Positions 1 to 8,765 of a stretch of DNA of 64,000 nt are shown piece after piece; the stretch's first letter is position 1; each line of letters begins with the position of its first letter. Below the pieces are notes generated by a model. It was not told the origin of the DNA. It saw nothing but the letters and a program-made list of their open reading frames with translations, and made no database searches. The DNA comes from Burkholderia sp. 4M9327F10. GTDB lineage: Bacteria > Pseudomonadota > Gammaproteobacteria > Burkholderiales > Burkholderiaceae. The stretch spans positions 124,001 to 188,000 of the forward strand of contig NZ_SCNV01000008.1 in assembly GCF_005503145.1 (NCBI RefSeq). Reading direction: 5' to 3'. A program made the position numbers and the translations under genes.

Positions 1-1097
1 CCCTTGAAGTTGTCGACGTCGATCAGCAGCATCGAGAGCGGCCGCCCGCTGCGCAGCATGGCCAACCAGGCTTGTTCGGCCTGTTCCTCGAAGGTGCGGC
101 GATTGTTCAGGCCGGTTAGCCCGTCCGTGCGCGCCAGCACCCTCAAGGCCTCCTCCATTTGCAGACGGCGCCGCAACTGCTGCGACAGCAGCACGGCGAG
201 TGCGATGATTGCGATGTCGAGCGCCGCGATCATCGAACCGATGATCCATGCGCGATGCCGCCATCCGGCATAAATGTCGCGCGTCGAGATCGCGACATCG
301 AGCAGCAACGGAAAGCGCCCGATATGACAAAACGTGTACCAGCGCTCCACGCCGTCGATTGCCGCCGTGCCGAAGAATTCGCCGCTGTCCTGCTGGGTAA
401 AGCGGGTGTAGTTCGCGGTGCCGGTCAGATTGATGCCGATGATCTTCGGGTCATAGGGACGCCGCATCAGCATCGCGCCGTCTGCCAGCATCAGCGCCAT
501 CGAGCCGCCGCTGCCCAGGTTCATGCCCGCGAACAGGCGCTGGAAGTAGGTGAGCCGCAGCGTGCCGACCACCACGCCGGCGAAGCTGCCGTCCGGGTGC
601 GAGAGACGTCGGCTAAGCGCAATGGTCGGCCCGGCGCCGGTCAGCCGCGGCATGAACGGCCGGCTGACGTATAACCCGACGTTCGGTGAGTTGCGATGCA
701 CGAGGAAGTAGTCGCGATCGGCAGCGTTGATTTGCCGCGGCGTCAGCGACTGCGAATCGAGGATAGCGTGCCCTGCTTCGTCCAGCACCAGCATCGAGCC
801 AAGGTCTTGGGCGCTGGCGGAGCCGTCGAACAACACCATCTGGCGCAGCGCCGGAGGCAAGTCCATCACGCCTGGCTGGTTGAGTCCGGCGCTCACGGCA
901 CGCAGGGAGAGGTCGTAGAGTTCAAGGTTGCGCGCCACGTCGCGCTGGACCAGCAAGGAGACGTTCCCGGCGGAGTCCTGGGCGCGCCGCAGGGCATCCG
1001 CGCGCATCTGCGCCAATACCCAGATGGCGATCGCAAGGATCGCCGCGGATAGCGCGATGCTGATGACAATCACGGCGTTCGGTCGGCGCGTCATCAT
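1..1097 (-). CDS. Diguanylate cyclase with periplasmic dCache sensor (partial, runs off the left edge)
   Basis: Reading the minus strand from an ATG at 1097 gives an open frame to the window edge (365 codons). A membrane helix at about residues 9-30 is followed by an extracellular Cache-type sensor region containing the DRDYF signature, then a second helix at about 280-302. The GGDEF domain starts at about residue 320 (DGLTGLNNR, then DVDNFK); the GG(D/E)EF signature itself lies beyond the edge. It is expected to make cyclic di-GMP in response to a periplasmic ligand. It is divergent from another diguanylate cyclase gene at 1497. Domain calls are by motif; activity cannot be judged without the missing C-terminus. 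Confidence 0.85.
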   Translation of the reverse strand, partial: MMTRRPNAVIVISIALSAAILAIAIWVLAQMRADALRRAQDSAGNVSLLVQRDVARNLELYDLSLRAVSAGLNQPGVMDLPPALRQMVLFDGSASAQDLGSMLVLDEAGHAILDSQSLTPRQINAADRDYFLVHRNSPNVGLYVSRPFMPRLTGAGPTIALSRRLSHPDGSFAGVVVGTLRLTYFQRLFAGMNLGSGGSMALMLADGAMLMRRPYDPKIIGINLTGTANYTRFTQQDSGEFFGTAAIDGVERWYTFCHIGRFPLLLDVAISTRDIYAGWRHRAWIIGSMIAALDIAIIALAVLLSQQLRRRLQMEEALRVLARTDGLTGLNNRRTFEEQAEQAWLAMLRSGRPLSMLLIDVDNFK

Positions 1098-1496
1098 GTC
1101 TCGAGTTGTTCCAAACGTGCGGCAGATCTGCGCGCTATCGGAGAGTGTGACTTCTTTCAGACCCGGCGACCGCGCCGGCCCAAAGGCGCGGGCCAACCCT
1201 ACATGCAGCGGCCTCGGACATTAGCGTAACAGACCTTGGAGCGCGAGAAACGATTGTGTCGACCACGCTTTGCTCGCTCTCCTGACTGGATATCGGCTTC
1301 ACACGGCCGGGGTTGAATGCAACCGGCATGACGCCGCCCATTTCATATTTCACATTTCGTATTTTGCGTACTCACACACGACGCTGCCTATACTGGTTAC
1401 TAAAGCTGAAGAATAGGTGAATCGCCTTGGTCTGACGCTCGCGCATGATAGCGAGCACCGTTACATCCCGTCCTGCCGGCCTCAGGAGAAACGCGT
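1098..1496. promoter_or_regulatory. Divergent intergenic region between two diguanylate cyclase genes
   Basis: 399 bp without a convincing gene separate the two divergent cyclase genes. It must hold both promoters. A ribosome-binding sequence (AGGAGAAA) sits just before the ATG at 1497. The stretch around 1345-1410 is more AT-rich than its surroundings and is the likeliest promoter zone. No operator was recognised. Confidence 0.4.
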
Positions 1497-2900
1497 ATGA
1501 GCGCAAGCGTCGTGGTTGAGGAGCCGTCCGCAGTCGTAGAGTGGGTCACGCGAGCCTATCTTGGCCTGTTGATTGGCGGCTTTGCGCTGATCCCGGCTTA
1601 CCTGATCGCCTACTTCCATGTTTTCCAGAATCCCGCGCTGACCTTCGAGAACCACGCCTTTCACGAGATCGCGATTGCCTCCGCCACGCTCGAAGGGCTG
1701 TTCGTCGCCTATGTTTCCGGGCGCTGCTATTTCTCCTCCGGCGAGCCGCTGCTGCGCTGGCTCACGCTCGGCTTTCTGGCCTTCGTGCTGATCTACGCCC
1801 TGCATGGCGCCTTCACCGGCATGGCGCATCACAACATCTGGCTGTTCCTGCTGTACGGGCCCGCCTCGCGGCTCGCGATGGCGGTGCTGCTGCTGGTCGG
1901 ACTGCTGGCGTGGCATCAGCCGCCCGATCCGGTGGAAACGCGGCGCGCGCCGCAGCGCTGGTTCGGATGGATCGGCCTGTTCCTCCTGATCGATGTGGCG
2001 GTGGCCGTCATCGCTTATTCGCCCGTGGCCTCCAACCTCGCGGTGCGCGTGTCAATGGAAGGCGGCGCGCTGCTGGTCTCGAGCGTCAACGTCGCGGTCA
2101 TGCTGGCGCGGCGGATCCGTTCGCCGCTAATGAAGATTTTCGGCATCTCGGTGACGTCGTTTGCACTGTCGTCGCTCGCCTTCATTCTGGCGCGGCCGTG
2201 GAATCACATGTGGTGGCTCGCCCACGCGATCTTCGCGGCCGGCTTTTTCCTGCTGAGTTACGGCGTCGTGCAGGCGTTCCGCACCACCCGTTCATTCTCG
2301 ACGATCTACAGCCAGGAGGAACTGATGGCGCGCCTCGCCGAGGCGATGGCGCGCACCGAGAGCGCGCTGCAGGAGCTCAAGCGCACTAACCTTAAACTCG
2401 AGCATCTCGCCGCCACCGATCCGTTGACGGGCGCGGCCAACCGGCGGCAGTTCATCGAAATGGTCGACGCCGAGATCACGCGCGCGCGGCGCGGCGGCGC
2501 GCCGTTCTCGCTGCTGGCGCTGGATCTCGACCACTTCAAGGCGATCAACGACTCATACGGGCATCAGGTCGGCGACGAAATCCTGCGTGGTTTCGTACAG
2601 AAGTGCTTCGATGCGATCCGGCCATACGACGGCGTCGCGCGGGTTGGTGGCGAGGAGTTCATGGTGCTGTTGCCGCAAGTCGCACTGGGGGTGGCACAGT
2701 CGATCGGCGAGCGGATTCGCGAGGCGATTGCCAATGGCGTATTCGGCGGACAGGCGGGCAAGTCGGTGGCGCTCACGGTGAGTATCGGCGTGTCCCAGTA
2801 TGGGCGCGATGGCGACACGCTCGATGCGATCCTGCGTACTGCCGATGAACGGCTCTATCGGGCCAAGCATCTGGGCCGCAACCGGGTGGTCGCCGCGTAG
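1497..2900 (+). CDS. Membrane-anchored GGDEF diguanylate cyclase
   Basis: A 467-residue protein. The N-terminal ~265 residues form several hydrophobic segments resembling a MASE-type integral membrane sensor. A short coiled-coil-like linker (about 270-300) leads to a GGDEF domain (about 305-465) starting DPLTGAANRR. The catalytic signature is GGEEF at about residue 384. An RxxD inhibitory site (RPYD) lies five residues upstream of it, so product inhibition by c-di-GMP is predicted. AGGAGAAA precedes the ATG. No EAL domain follows. It should act at the inner membrane as a c-di-GMP synthase. Confidence 0.9.
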   Translation: MSASVVVEEPSAVVEWVTRAYLGLLIGGFALIPAYLIAYFHVFQNPALTFENHAFHEIAIASATLEGLFVAYVSGRCYFSSGEPLLRWLTLGFLAFVLIYALHGAFTGMAHHNIWLFLLYGPASRLAMAVLLLVGLLAWHQPPDPVETRRAPQRWFGWIGLFLLIDVAVAVIAYSPVASNLAVRVSMEGGALLVSSVNVAVMLARRIRSPLMKIFGISVTSFALSSLAFILARPWNHMWWLAHAIFAAGFFLLSYGVVQAFRTTRSFSTIYSQEELMARLAEAMARTESALQELKRTNLKLEHLAATDPLTGAANRRQFIEMVDAEITRARRGGAPFSLLALDLDHFKAINDSYGHQVGDEILRGFVQKCFDAIRPYDGVARVGGEEFMVLLPQVALGVAQSIGERIREAIANGVFGGQAGKSVALTVSIGVSQYGRDGDTLDAILRTADERLYRAKHLGRNRVVAA

Positions 2901-2974
2901 TTCGGTTGCGGGTTGCGCGCGGCGCGTGCGCGGCGGCGTCGCCGCTGTGCCGGCCGCACCAGACAACAATACCC

Positions 2975-3925
2975 CTATGACATACGCTCCGCCTGGGTGC
3001 TGGGCCAACGAACGTTAGCCAGCGTTTCAGAGATGTCCCACAGGCGCGCGGCAACCGCCAGGTCCCGCGCCCGCGGTGCGATCGCAGCCGCGCCCGGCGG
3101 CCCCTTCAGTTCGAACGCACCGGTGGGCCCATAGTAGCCGCCCGGTTTCGCATCGGCCGCAGTGGCGGCATACAGCGTGGGCAGCGCACCGGCCGCAGCC
3201 GATTGACTCATCAACGGTTCAAGGGTGACGCGGTTGAGGCGCTGCCTCAAGGTGTTGCTACCCGGCCCGTTGGCGATCAGATCCGTGCGCGCGTAACCGG
3301 GATGCGACGCATTGCTGAGGAGTCCCCAGCCATTTGCGTCGCTGCGACGTTGCAGCTCCAGCGCAAACATCAGCATCGCCAGTTTCGATTGTGCATAAGC
3401 GGGCCACGGTTCGTAGCGGCGCGCCCATTGCAGGTCGTCGAAATGGATTGCCGCCTGCACCTTGTGCGCGATGCTGCTCAGATTGACAACCCGCGGCTGA
3501 CTGGCGTGACGCAGCACCGGCAACAGATACGCGGTCAGCGCGAAGTGCCCCAGATAGTTCGTGCCGAATTGGAGTTCGAAGCCGTCCGAGGTGGTTTGGC
3601 GCGAAGGCGGCATCATCACGCCCGCGTTGTTGATCAGCAGATCGAGCGCCTCGTGCCTGCTTGCGAAACGCTCGGCGAACTCGCGCACCGAGGCGAGACT
3701 CGCCAGATCGAGATGCTCGTAGCTGATCGACGCGGCGGGATGCCGTGCGCGGATCGCCGCCAGCGCGGCATTGCCCTTTGCCGCGTTGCGCCCGGTCAAC
3801 ACGACATCCGCACCCGCCGCGGCCAGCGCGAGCGCGGTCTCGAAACCAAGGCCGCCGGTCGCGCCGGTGATGACCGCGAGACGTCCGCTCTGGCGAGGCA
3901 TGTCAGCGGTGGTCCAGTTAGCCAT
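2975..3925 (-). CDS. Short-chain dehydrogenase/reductase (retinol-dehydrogenase-like)
   Basis: A 317-residue Rossmann-fold oxidoreductase. It shows the cofactor motif TGATGGLG (about residues 21-28), NNAGV (about 98-102), a serine in NLSSIAH and the catalytic YAQSK (about 175-179). The open frame extends upstream to 4051 but that would overlap the next gene; the ATG at 3925 (MANWTTAD) is preferred and leaves 19 bp to the upstream SDR stop at 3945. The two SDR genes therefore look co-transcribed under the TetR-type regulator at 4866. The region around NLANGPG and the C-terminal YYGP resembles the light-dependent/retinol dehydrogenase subgroup. Substrate unknown. Confidence 0.88.
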   Translation of the reverse strand: MANWTTADMPRQSGRLAVITGATGGLGFETALALAAAGADVVLTGRNAAKGNAALAAIRARHPAASISYEHLDLASLASVREFAERFASRHEALDLLINNAGVMMPPSRQTTSDGFELQFGTNYLGHFALTAYLLPVLRHASQPRVVNLSSIAHKVQAAIHFDDLQWARRYEPWPAYAQSKLAMLMFALELQRRSDANGWGLLSNASHPGYARTDLIANGPGSNTLRQRLNRVTLEPLMSQSAAAGALPTLYAATAADAKPGGYYGPTGAFELKGPPGAAAIAPRARDLAVAARLWDISETLANVRWPSTQAERMS

Positions 3926-3944
3926 GTTGCGGATCCTCAGGGTT

Positions 3945-4808
3945 TCAGGGTTGAGGGAACTCAGGCAGCGTCGCAGCAGCGGTAAAGTCTGTCGCCAGGC
4001 TGACCGGGCGCCATGCTTCGCCGCTTGCCGCGCGCGCCTTCTCGGCTTCACCGGCGTAGTGCAGCGCGTCGCTGCCCAGCAGCAGATGCACCGGCGGTTG
4101 CTCGTGGTACGCGAGCTTCAGCACGACCTGGGCCACTTTCGCCGGGTCACCGGCCTCGTTGCCGATGTACTGGCTGAGCATTTGCGCGATCGCGCCAACG
4201 GAAGGAGCATAGTCCACGATGATGTCAGGCAGCGCCCTGCCGGCTTCGACGCCCCATTCGGTTTTCATGCCACCCGGCTCGAGCGCGGTGACCTTGATGC
4301 CGAGCGGCGCCACTTCCTGGCTCATCACCTCGGTGAAGCCGCCGACCGCCCATTTGGCCGACTGATACGCGCTCAGCCCCGGTATGCCGACCCGGCCGCC
4401 CACCGACGAAATCTGGATGATGTGGCCGCTGCGCTGCTTGCGCAGGACCGGCAACGCGGCGCGCGTGACGTTGACCACGCCGAAGAAATTGGTCTCGATC
4501 TGGGCGCGGAAATCCTCCTCGCTGGCCTGTTCGAGCGGCGCCAGGTGACCAAAGCCCGCATTGTTGACGACGACGTCGAGACGCCCGAACGCATCGACCG
4601 CCGCTTGCACGGCCGCGTGCGCAGCGGCGGAATCGGTCACGTCGAGTGCGACCGCACGAACCTGTTCGCCGAATCGTTCCACCAGATCCCCGAGGTGACG
4701 CGGATCGCGCGCCGTTGCGACCACGCGCTCACCCGCCGCCAAAGCCGCTTCGACGATCTTGCGCCCGAGTCCGCGAGCGCTACCGGTAACCAGCCAGACT
4801 TTTGCCAT
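3945..4808 (-). CDS. Classical short-chain dehydrogenase
   Basis: A 287-residue SDR with TGSARGLG at residues 8-15, NNAGFG at about 82-87, the catalytic serine in ISSVGG and YQSAK at about 148-152. The start at 4808 (MAKVWLV) has GAGGGAAA upstream; a longer frame to 4844 would run through a palindrome that looks like an operator. It is the first gene of a probable two-SDR operon (19 bp to the next gene) read away from the tetR gene. Role inferred only as NAD(P)-dependent oxidoreduction of an unknown carbonyl compound. Confidence 0.88.
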   Translation of the reverse strand: MAKVWLVTGSARGLGRKIVEAALAAGERVVATARDPRHLGDLVERFGEQVRAVALDVTDSAAAHAAVQAAVDAFGRLDVVVNNAGFGHLAPLEQASEEDFRAQIETNFFGVVNVTRAALPVLRKQRSGHIIQISSVGGRVGIPGLSAYQSAKWAVGGFTEVMSQEVAPLGIKVTALEPGGMKTEWGVEAGRALPDIIVDYAPSVGAIAQMLSQYIGNEAGDPAKVAQVVLKLAYHEQPPVHLLLGSDALHYAGEAEKARAASGEAWRPVSLATDFTAAATLPEFPQP

Positions 4809-4827
4809 GATGTTTCCCTCTCCATTA

Positions 4828-4850
4828 ATTGAGTGCGTAATCACTCATTA
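4828..4850. promoter_or_regulatory. Predicted TetR operator in front of the SDR operon
   Basis: TGAGTG (4830-4835), six bases, CACTCA (4842-4847) is a perfect inverted repeat 22 bp upstream of the SDR start. Read on the minus strand it contains AATGAGTGATT, the same eleven bases found upstream of the tetR gene near 5464. This shared site suggests that the TetR protein controls both transcripts. Confidence 0.65.
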
Positions 4851-4865
4851 ACTGCACAAAAAACT

Positions 4866-5438
4866 TCAGGTTTTAGCGACGGCGTGCCAGAACGCCTCAA
4901 AACCCGCGTCCCGGTAGCGCGCCGCCTGAGCCGGATCGCGCTCCATAAATTCCATTGTGGTGTCCGCGAGCGACCCCATGATCGCCGCCACGAAAGCGGG
5001 CGGTTGATTGCGCAGGATGCCGCTGGCAACGCTCGTTTCCATCATCGCGTTGACGTCGGCGAATGCCTCCATGCCGATTGCGCGAGCCTGCTCACTCAAG
5101 CGGTCGCAAACCGCCAGTTGCGTGACAGCCCGGCGCTTGTCCGGAAAGGCGACGCCCCAGTCCACGTATTGTTGCCACACATACCGCACTCGTTGCTCGA
5201 CGCTCCCGGACCTCGGGTAGGCCGCCATCATGACGTCACGCATGTCGGACTTGATGTCGAGATACAACTCGTTGAGCAGCACGTCCTTGTTTTCGAAGTA
5301 GGTAAAGAGCGTGCCTTCCGCCACGCCCGCGACCTTGGCAATCCGCGCGGTAGGCGCACCCAGGCCCTGCTCGGCGATCACCTGAGCGGCCGCGGCAAGG
5401 ATGGCGTTGCGTTTGTCTTCGCTTTTCGGACGGGCCAT
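4866..5438 (-). CDS. TetR/AcrR-family transcriptional regulator
   Basis: A 190-residue protein with a typical TetR N-terminal helix-turn-helix (about residues 9-55, with LFTYFENKDVLL at the recognition-helix end) and a helical ligand-binding C-terminus. The start at 5438 (MARPKSED) is preferred over 5480, because the longer version would run through the operator-like palindrome at 5464. It lies just upstream of, and on the same strand as, the two SDR genes. Predicted to repress itself and the SDR pair; ligand unknown. Confidence 0.88.
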   Translation of the reverse strand: MARPKSEDKRNAILAAAAQVIAEQGLGAPTARIAKVAGVAEGTLFTYFENKDVLLNELYLDIKSDMRDVMMAAYPRSGSVEQRVRYVWQQYVDWGVAFPDKRRAVTQLAVCDRLSEQARAIGMEAFADVNAMMETSVASGILRNQPPAFVAAIMGSLADTTMEFMERDPAQAARYRDAGFEAFWHAVAKT

Positions 5439-5463
5439 GCGGGATTCAGATTCGACGGAAATA

Positions 5464-5484
5464 AATGAGTGATTGCTCAATCAT
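5464..5484. promoter_or_regulatory. Predicted TetR autoregulatory operator
   Basis: AATGAGTGATTGCTCAATCAT contains the inverted repeat TGAG-N6-CTCA and shares AATGAGTGATT with the site upstream of the SDR operon. It lies 26-46 bp upstream of the tetR start chosen here. Confidence 0.6.
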
Positions 5485-6052
5485 AATTGCAAAGTCCGGC
5501 TTGTTCAAGGACAAATTTGCGACGCGGCGGCGCTGGGTTCGTCAGCCGGTTCATTCCGCTCAAAAGTGCGCGCGTCGCAGACTGAAAGACACTTGAAATG
5601 ACCTGATGAATCGGCACTCTTGTGTTCAATCAATATTTAGGTGTGCATCATAAAAAAGTGGCGCACCAATTTCTTCTCAAAACGCGTGCTCATGCGGGCG
5701 ATCCGAATAGCGTTTGACCCTCGTTTCACAGTGCCGGTGCATCTTTTCGCACTGAAATCGCGAGATTGTTCATACGTTACAGCTAGTTACGTCTTTTATG
5801 CAGACCTAAGGAACTTGCTTCGGTAGGATTCACCTGGCAAAAAACGAACCACCCCTAACGTCGGTAAGTTCGAGTGTGCAGCACGCGAGGCGTGCGCACC
5901 CCGCGTCTCGAGCCCCGATATCTGCGGGCAGCGTTCGCCAGAGGCCGCGCCTCGGCATCGCCTGTCTGAAGTCAAACCCGATCTTGGTCCGCGCAGCGGC
6001 GCATCTGATGCGAGACGCCGCCGGACCGGCATTCACACTTTGCTCCTTACAG
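5485..6052. other. Intergenic region without a supported gene
   Basis: About 570 bp between tetR and the lipoprotein gene. The AT-rich part (about 5600-5800) probably carries the lipoprotein promoter. The frame upstream of 6053 stays open from 5876 but has no gene-like composition. No RNA structure was recognised. Confidence 0.4.
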
Positions 6053-7993
6053 ATGAAATACCCTTCGTTACTGCTTTCTTCCCTGTTACTCGTACTGGCC
6101 GGCTGCGGCGGTGGGGGTGGCGGCTCCGGCAGCGGCAACAGCGCCACGGCCAACAACGGCACGAGCTCCACGACTAACGGCACCACGAACGGCACGACAA
6201 GCGCCACGCTGAGCGCCAACACCCAGGCAGGCGAAACGATGAGCTGCCAGGCCCCCAGCAGCGCCAGCGCCGCCGCAGGCAGCGCACTGATCTCCGCCGA
6301 CACGCCCAGCGCCGACGCCACCCGCATGTTCGCCTCGGGCAGCACCTTCCAGCTCGCCTTCACGACCAACGCCCCGTCCGCCGACAAGGTGAACTGGGCC
6401 GTCAGCGACCAGCTCGGCAACGTGGCGGCGAGCGGCAGCTTCCCGGTTGCGAGCGGCCCGGTCACCAGCACGCTCAGTTGCACCTCGACGCTGGCCGGTT
6501 ATTTCGCGGCGTCCGCGACACTGGCGGCCAACGGCGGCCAGTTGCCTGAAGCCGGCACCCGCCCCACCGGCATCGCCTCGTTCGGCGTGCTGCCGAACCT
6601 GTCCGGCGTGGTGCCGGCCGTGACCTACGCGCATCAGGACGAACACCGCTTCGGCATGCAGGGGGAGAACGATAACGGCCCGCTGCTCGCGGACCTCGGC
6701 ATCTCGTCGACCATCGACAACCGTCAGCTCTCGACGATGGAGCCGAACGGGCCGAATACCTTCAATCCGGCCGCCAACAACCTCGATCCGTTCTACACCT
6801 CGGGTCAGGTGATGCGCCTGATCCGTCTCGACGGCATCCCCGCCTGGGCGAGCCCGACCGGCGCATTCGAAGACGACACCAACCCGCCGACGAGCCTTTC
6901 GTACTACCAGAACTACATGAGCCGGGTGGGTACGGAATCCAATACGATTCGCACTACGTATTTTCCGAACCAGTCGAACAACTACTACCAGGTGACGTGG
7001 GAGCCGAACCAGTTCTGGAACGATACGGACGCCAACTTTGTGGCGCTGTATCAATCGGTCTATCAGGGCATCCACTCGACCGATCCGCATGCGGTGGTGA
7101 TGGGCCCGACCGACGCGTTCCCGTCGCTCACGACCACGCGCCTGCAGCGCATTGCGTCGCTTGGCTTCGGCAACTATATCGACGGCATCTCGACGCACGG
7201 CTACTACGACGCGGGCACCTCGCCCTCGCATCCGCCTGAGCGCCTCGCCACCGACCCGAGCCCGGCAAACGCCGCCAACGCGTTGATGAACGAGATCCGC
7301 GCCCTGCGCACGGAAATGGCAGCGGACTACAAGCCCGGGATGAAGCTGTTCCAGACCGAGGTGGGCATCAGCTATGACCTCGGCACCTCGTATGGTCCGA
7401 ACTATCCGACCGCCAATGTGCTGTTCGCACAGGCGGCCGTGGTGGCGCGCACGCACATCATCCTGCTCGGTGAAGGCGTCGACCAGACCTATGTGTTCTA
7501 CGGTGCGGACTATCCGGGCGAAGTGGGTTATGGCACGTTCTTCGACCTCGCCGATGCGCAAGGCGCGTTCGGCGCGACCAACATCAGCCCGAAGCCGGCC
7601 GCAATGGCGGTCAGCGCGTTGACGCACGTGCTGGACGGCACCAACACGCTGGGCCCGGTGAACGGCACACCGTCCGGGGTCTATGCGTACTCGTTCCAGC
7701 AGCTCGGCAACGGTTCGGTGATTACCGCGCTGTGGACCCACAACAATAACGTGTGGAGCGCAAGCACGGGGTTCAGTTCGACGTATAGCGTGCCTTACAG
7801 CCTCGCCGTCGATGCGCCGGGCACCAGCGGCACCGTGAAGGTCATCGACATGATGGGCAACCCCTTGCCGATGAGCTACACCAACGGAACGCTGACGCTC
7901 AACCTGACGGAAGCGCCGGTGTACGTGGTGTCGAACAACGCGACCGTCGCCAAGGCGAATGTGACGACGCCGACTGGGTACGTGGCCAACTAA
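6053..7993 (+). CDS. Lipoprotein with clan GH-A glycosidase-like barrel
   Basis: A 646-residue protein. A signal peptide ends in a lipobox (LAGC, Cys18) followed by Gly/Ser/Thr/Asn-rich linker sequence to about residue 75, so it should be anchored in the outer membrane or exposed. The centre resembles a (beta/alpha)8 glycoside hydrolase of clan GH-A: W-E-P-N at residues 316-319 suggests a Glu317 acid/base, FQTEVG puts a candidate nucleophile at Glu436, and DGISTHGYY lies between them. The C-terminus (about 545-646) looks like a beta-sandwich. The ATG at 6053 is chosen because it begins the signal peptide; the frame is open further upstream. Substrate unknown; GH39-like enzymes are the nearest recognised style. 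Confidence 0.75.
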   Translation: MKYPSLLLSSLLLVLAGCGGGGGGSGSGNSATANNGTSSTTNGTTNGTTSATLSANTQAGETMSCQAPSSASAAAGSALISADTPSADATRMFASGSTFQLAFTTNAPSADKVNWAVSDQLGNVAASGSFPVASGPVTSTLSCTSTLAGYFAASATLAANGGQLPEAGTRPTGIASFGVLPNLSGVVPAVTYAHQDEHRFGMQGENDNGPLLADLGISSTIDNRQLSTMEPNGPNTFNPAANNLDPFYTSGQVMRLIRLDGIPAWASPTGAFEDDTNPPTSLSYYQNYMSRVGTESNTIRTTYFPNQSNNYYQVTWEPNQFWNDTDANFVALYQSVYQGIHSTDPHAVVMGPTDAFPSLTTTRLQRIASLGFGNYIDGISTHGYYDAGTSPSHPPERLATDPSPANAANALMNEIRALRTEMAADYKPGMKLFQTEVGISYDLGTSYGPNYPTANVLFAQAAVVARTHIILLGEGVDQTYVFYGADYPGEVGYGTFFDLADAQGAFGATNISPKPAAMAVSALTHVLDGTNTLGPVNGTPSGVYAYSFQQLGNGSVITALWTHNNNVWSASTGFSSTYSVPYSLAVDAPGTSGTVKVIDMMGNPLPMSYTNGTLTLNLTEAPVYVVSNNATVAKANVTTPTGYVAN

Positions 7994-8016
7994 TCAGGCG
8001 GGCGCAAAGCGCTGCG

Positions 8017-8391
8017 TCAGCCTTGCGTGGATGGAGGCTGATGCAGTCCTTGCGCAGGTTCGGCGTGGTTCGGCAGATCGCCCGAGATCATGCCGAACTC
8101 GACCGGATAGCGCACATAGAACACGTGGAGCCGCTCGGTGCGGACGATCTCCAGCAATTGTTCGGCTTCCTCGGCGGTCACCGCGAGGATGATCTGCAGC
8201 GGTTGATCGGTGAGCTTGAGCACATGGGCGGCATGACGTGCGCCCGCATGACCGACGCCCTCCGCACAGTTGATGACGGTCGCGCCGCAAATGCCGAGTT
8301 CGCGGGTTTTGTGCAGCAGCCACTCACAGACGGTCTGATGACCGTGTTTGCGGTTCTTCTCTGTATAGAACGTCAATTGATAGCCGTTCAT
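8017..8391 (-). CDS. DUF190 (PII-like) protein, first of a pair
   Basis: A 124-residue protein with the DUF190 pattern: an N-terminal LTFYTEKNRKH strand, then LGICGATV, a Gly/His-rich segment (GHAGARHAAHV) and a C-terminal ferredoxin-like beta-alpha-beta unit. The start at 8391 has GGGAGGGA upstream. DUF190 proteins resemble PII signalling proteins and often accompany the CrcB/Fluc fluoride channel, but no crcB is present here. The next gene upstream (8427-8765) is a second member 35 bp away, so the pair probably forms an operon. Role unknown. Confidence 0.8.
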   Translation of the reverse strand: MNGYQLTFYTEKNRKHGHQTVCEWLLHKTRELGICGATVINCAEGVGHAGARHAAHVLKLTDQPLQIILAVTAEEAEQLLEIVRTERLHVFYVRYPVEFGMISGDLPNHAEPAQGLHQPPSTQG

Positions 8392-8426
8392 GGCTGTCCC
8401 TCCCCCACGCGGCACAAACCGATCCC

Positions 8427-8765
8427 CTATGCCTGGCTTGCCGGTTCGTGCATGCCGAGCACTTCGTATTCGACGGGGCAGCGTGTATAAAAGAGCCGCA
8501 CGCCGCCGTGGCGCAAGTCGTCGAGTAGCGCGTCAATACGGGCGTCGTCGGCCGCCACAGTCACGACGACCGGTTGATCCACCAGTTCAAAAAAACGCGC
8601 CGCATGGTACTTGCCATGCACGTCGATGCTCTCGCTGACTTCGATCACCGTCGCGCCCTCGATGCCCGCTTTCGCGACCCGGGTGAGAATCCACTCGACG
8701 AGCGTCATATGAGCCTTGCGACGGCTCTGATTGTCCGCAAACACCGTCAACTGACTGCCTTTCAT
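8427..8765 (-). CDS. DUF190 (PII-like) protein, second of a pair
   Basis: A 112-residue paralogue of the neighbouring gene: SQLTVFADNQSRRK, then IEGATVIEV, GKYHAARFFEL, DQPVVVTV and a C-terminal RLFYTRCPVEY that parallels HVFYVRYPVEF in the other copy. Same strand and 35 bp spacing argue for co-transcription from a promoter in 8766-9115. Fluoride-related or PII-like signalling roles are only family inferences. Confidence 0.8.
   Translation of the reverse strand: MKGSQLTVFADNQSRRKAHMTLVEWILTRVAKAGIEGATVIEVSESIDVHGKYHAARFFELVDQPVVVTVAADDARIDALLDDLRHGGVRLFYTRCPVEYEVLGMHEPASQA

Noticed and set aside
6086..7741. Long minus-strand open frame (551 codons) opposite the lipoprotein gene
   Set aside because: It is rich in Arg/Ala/Gly with no domain, typical of the antisense of a GC-rich gene; the plus strand has a signal peptide and catalytic motifs.
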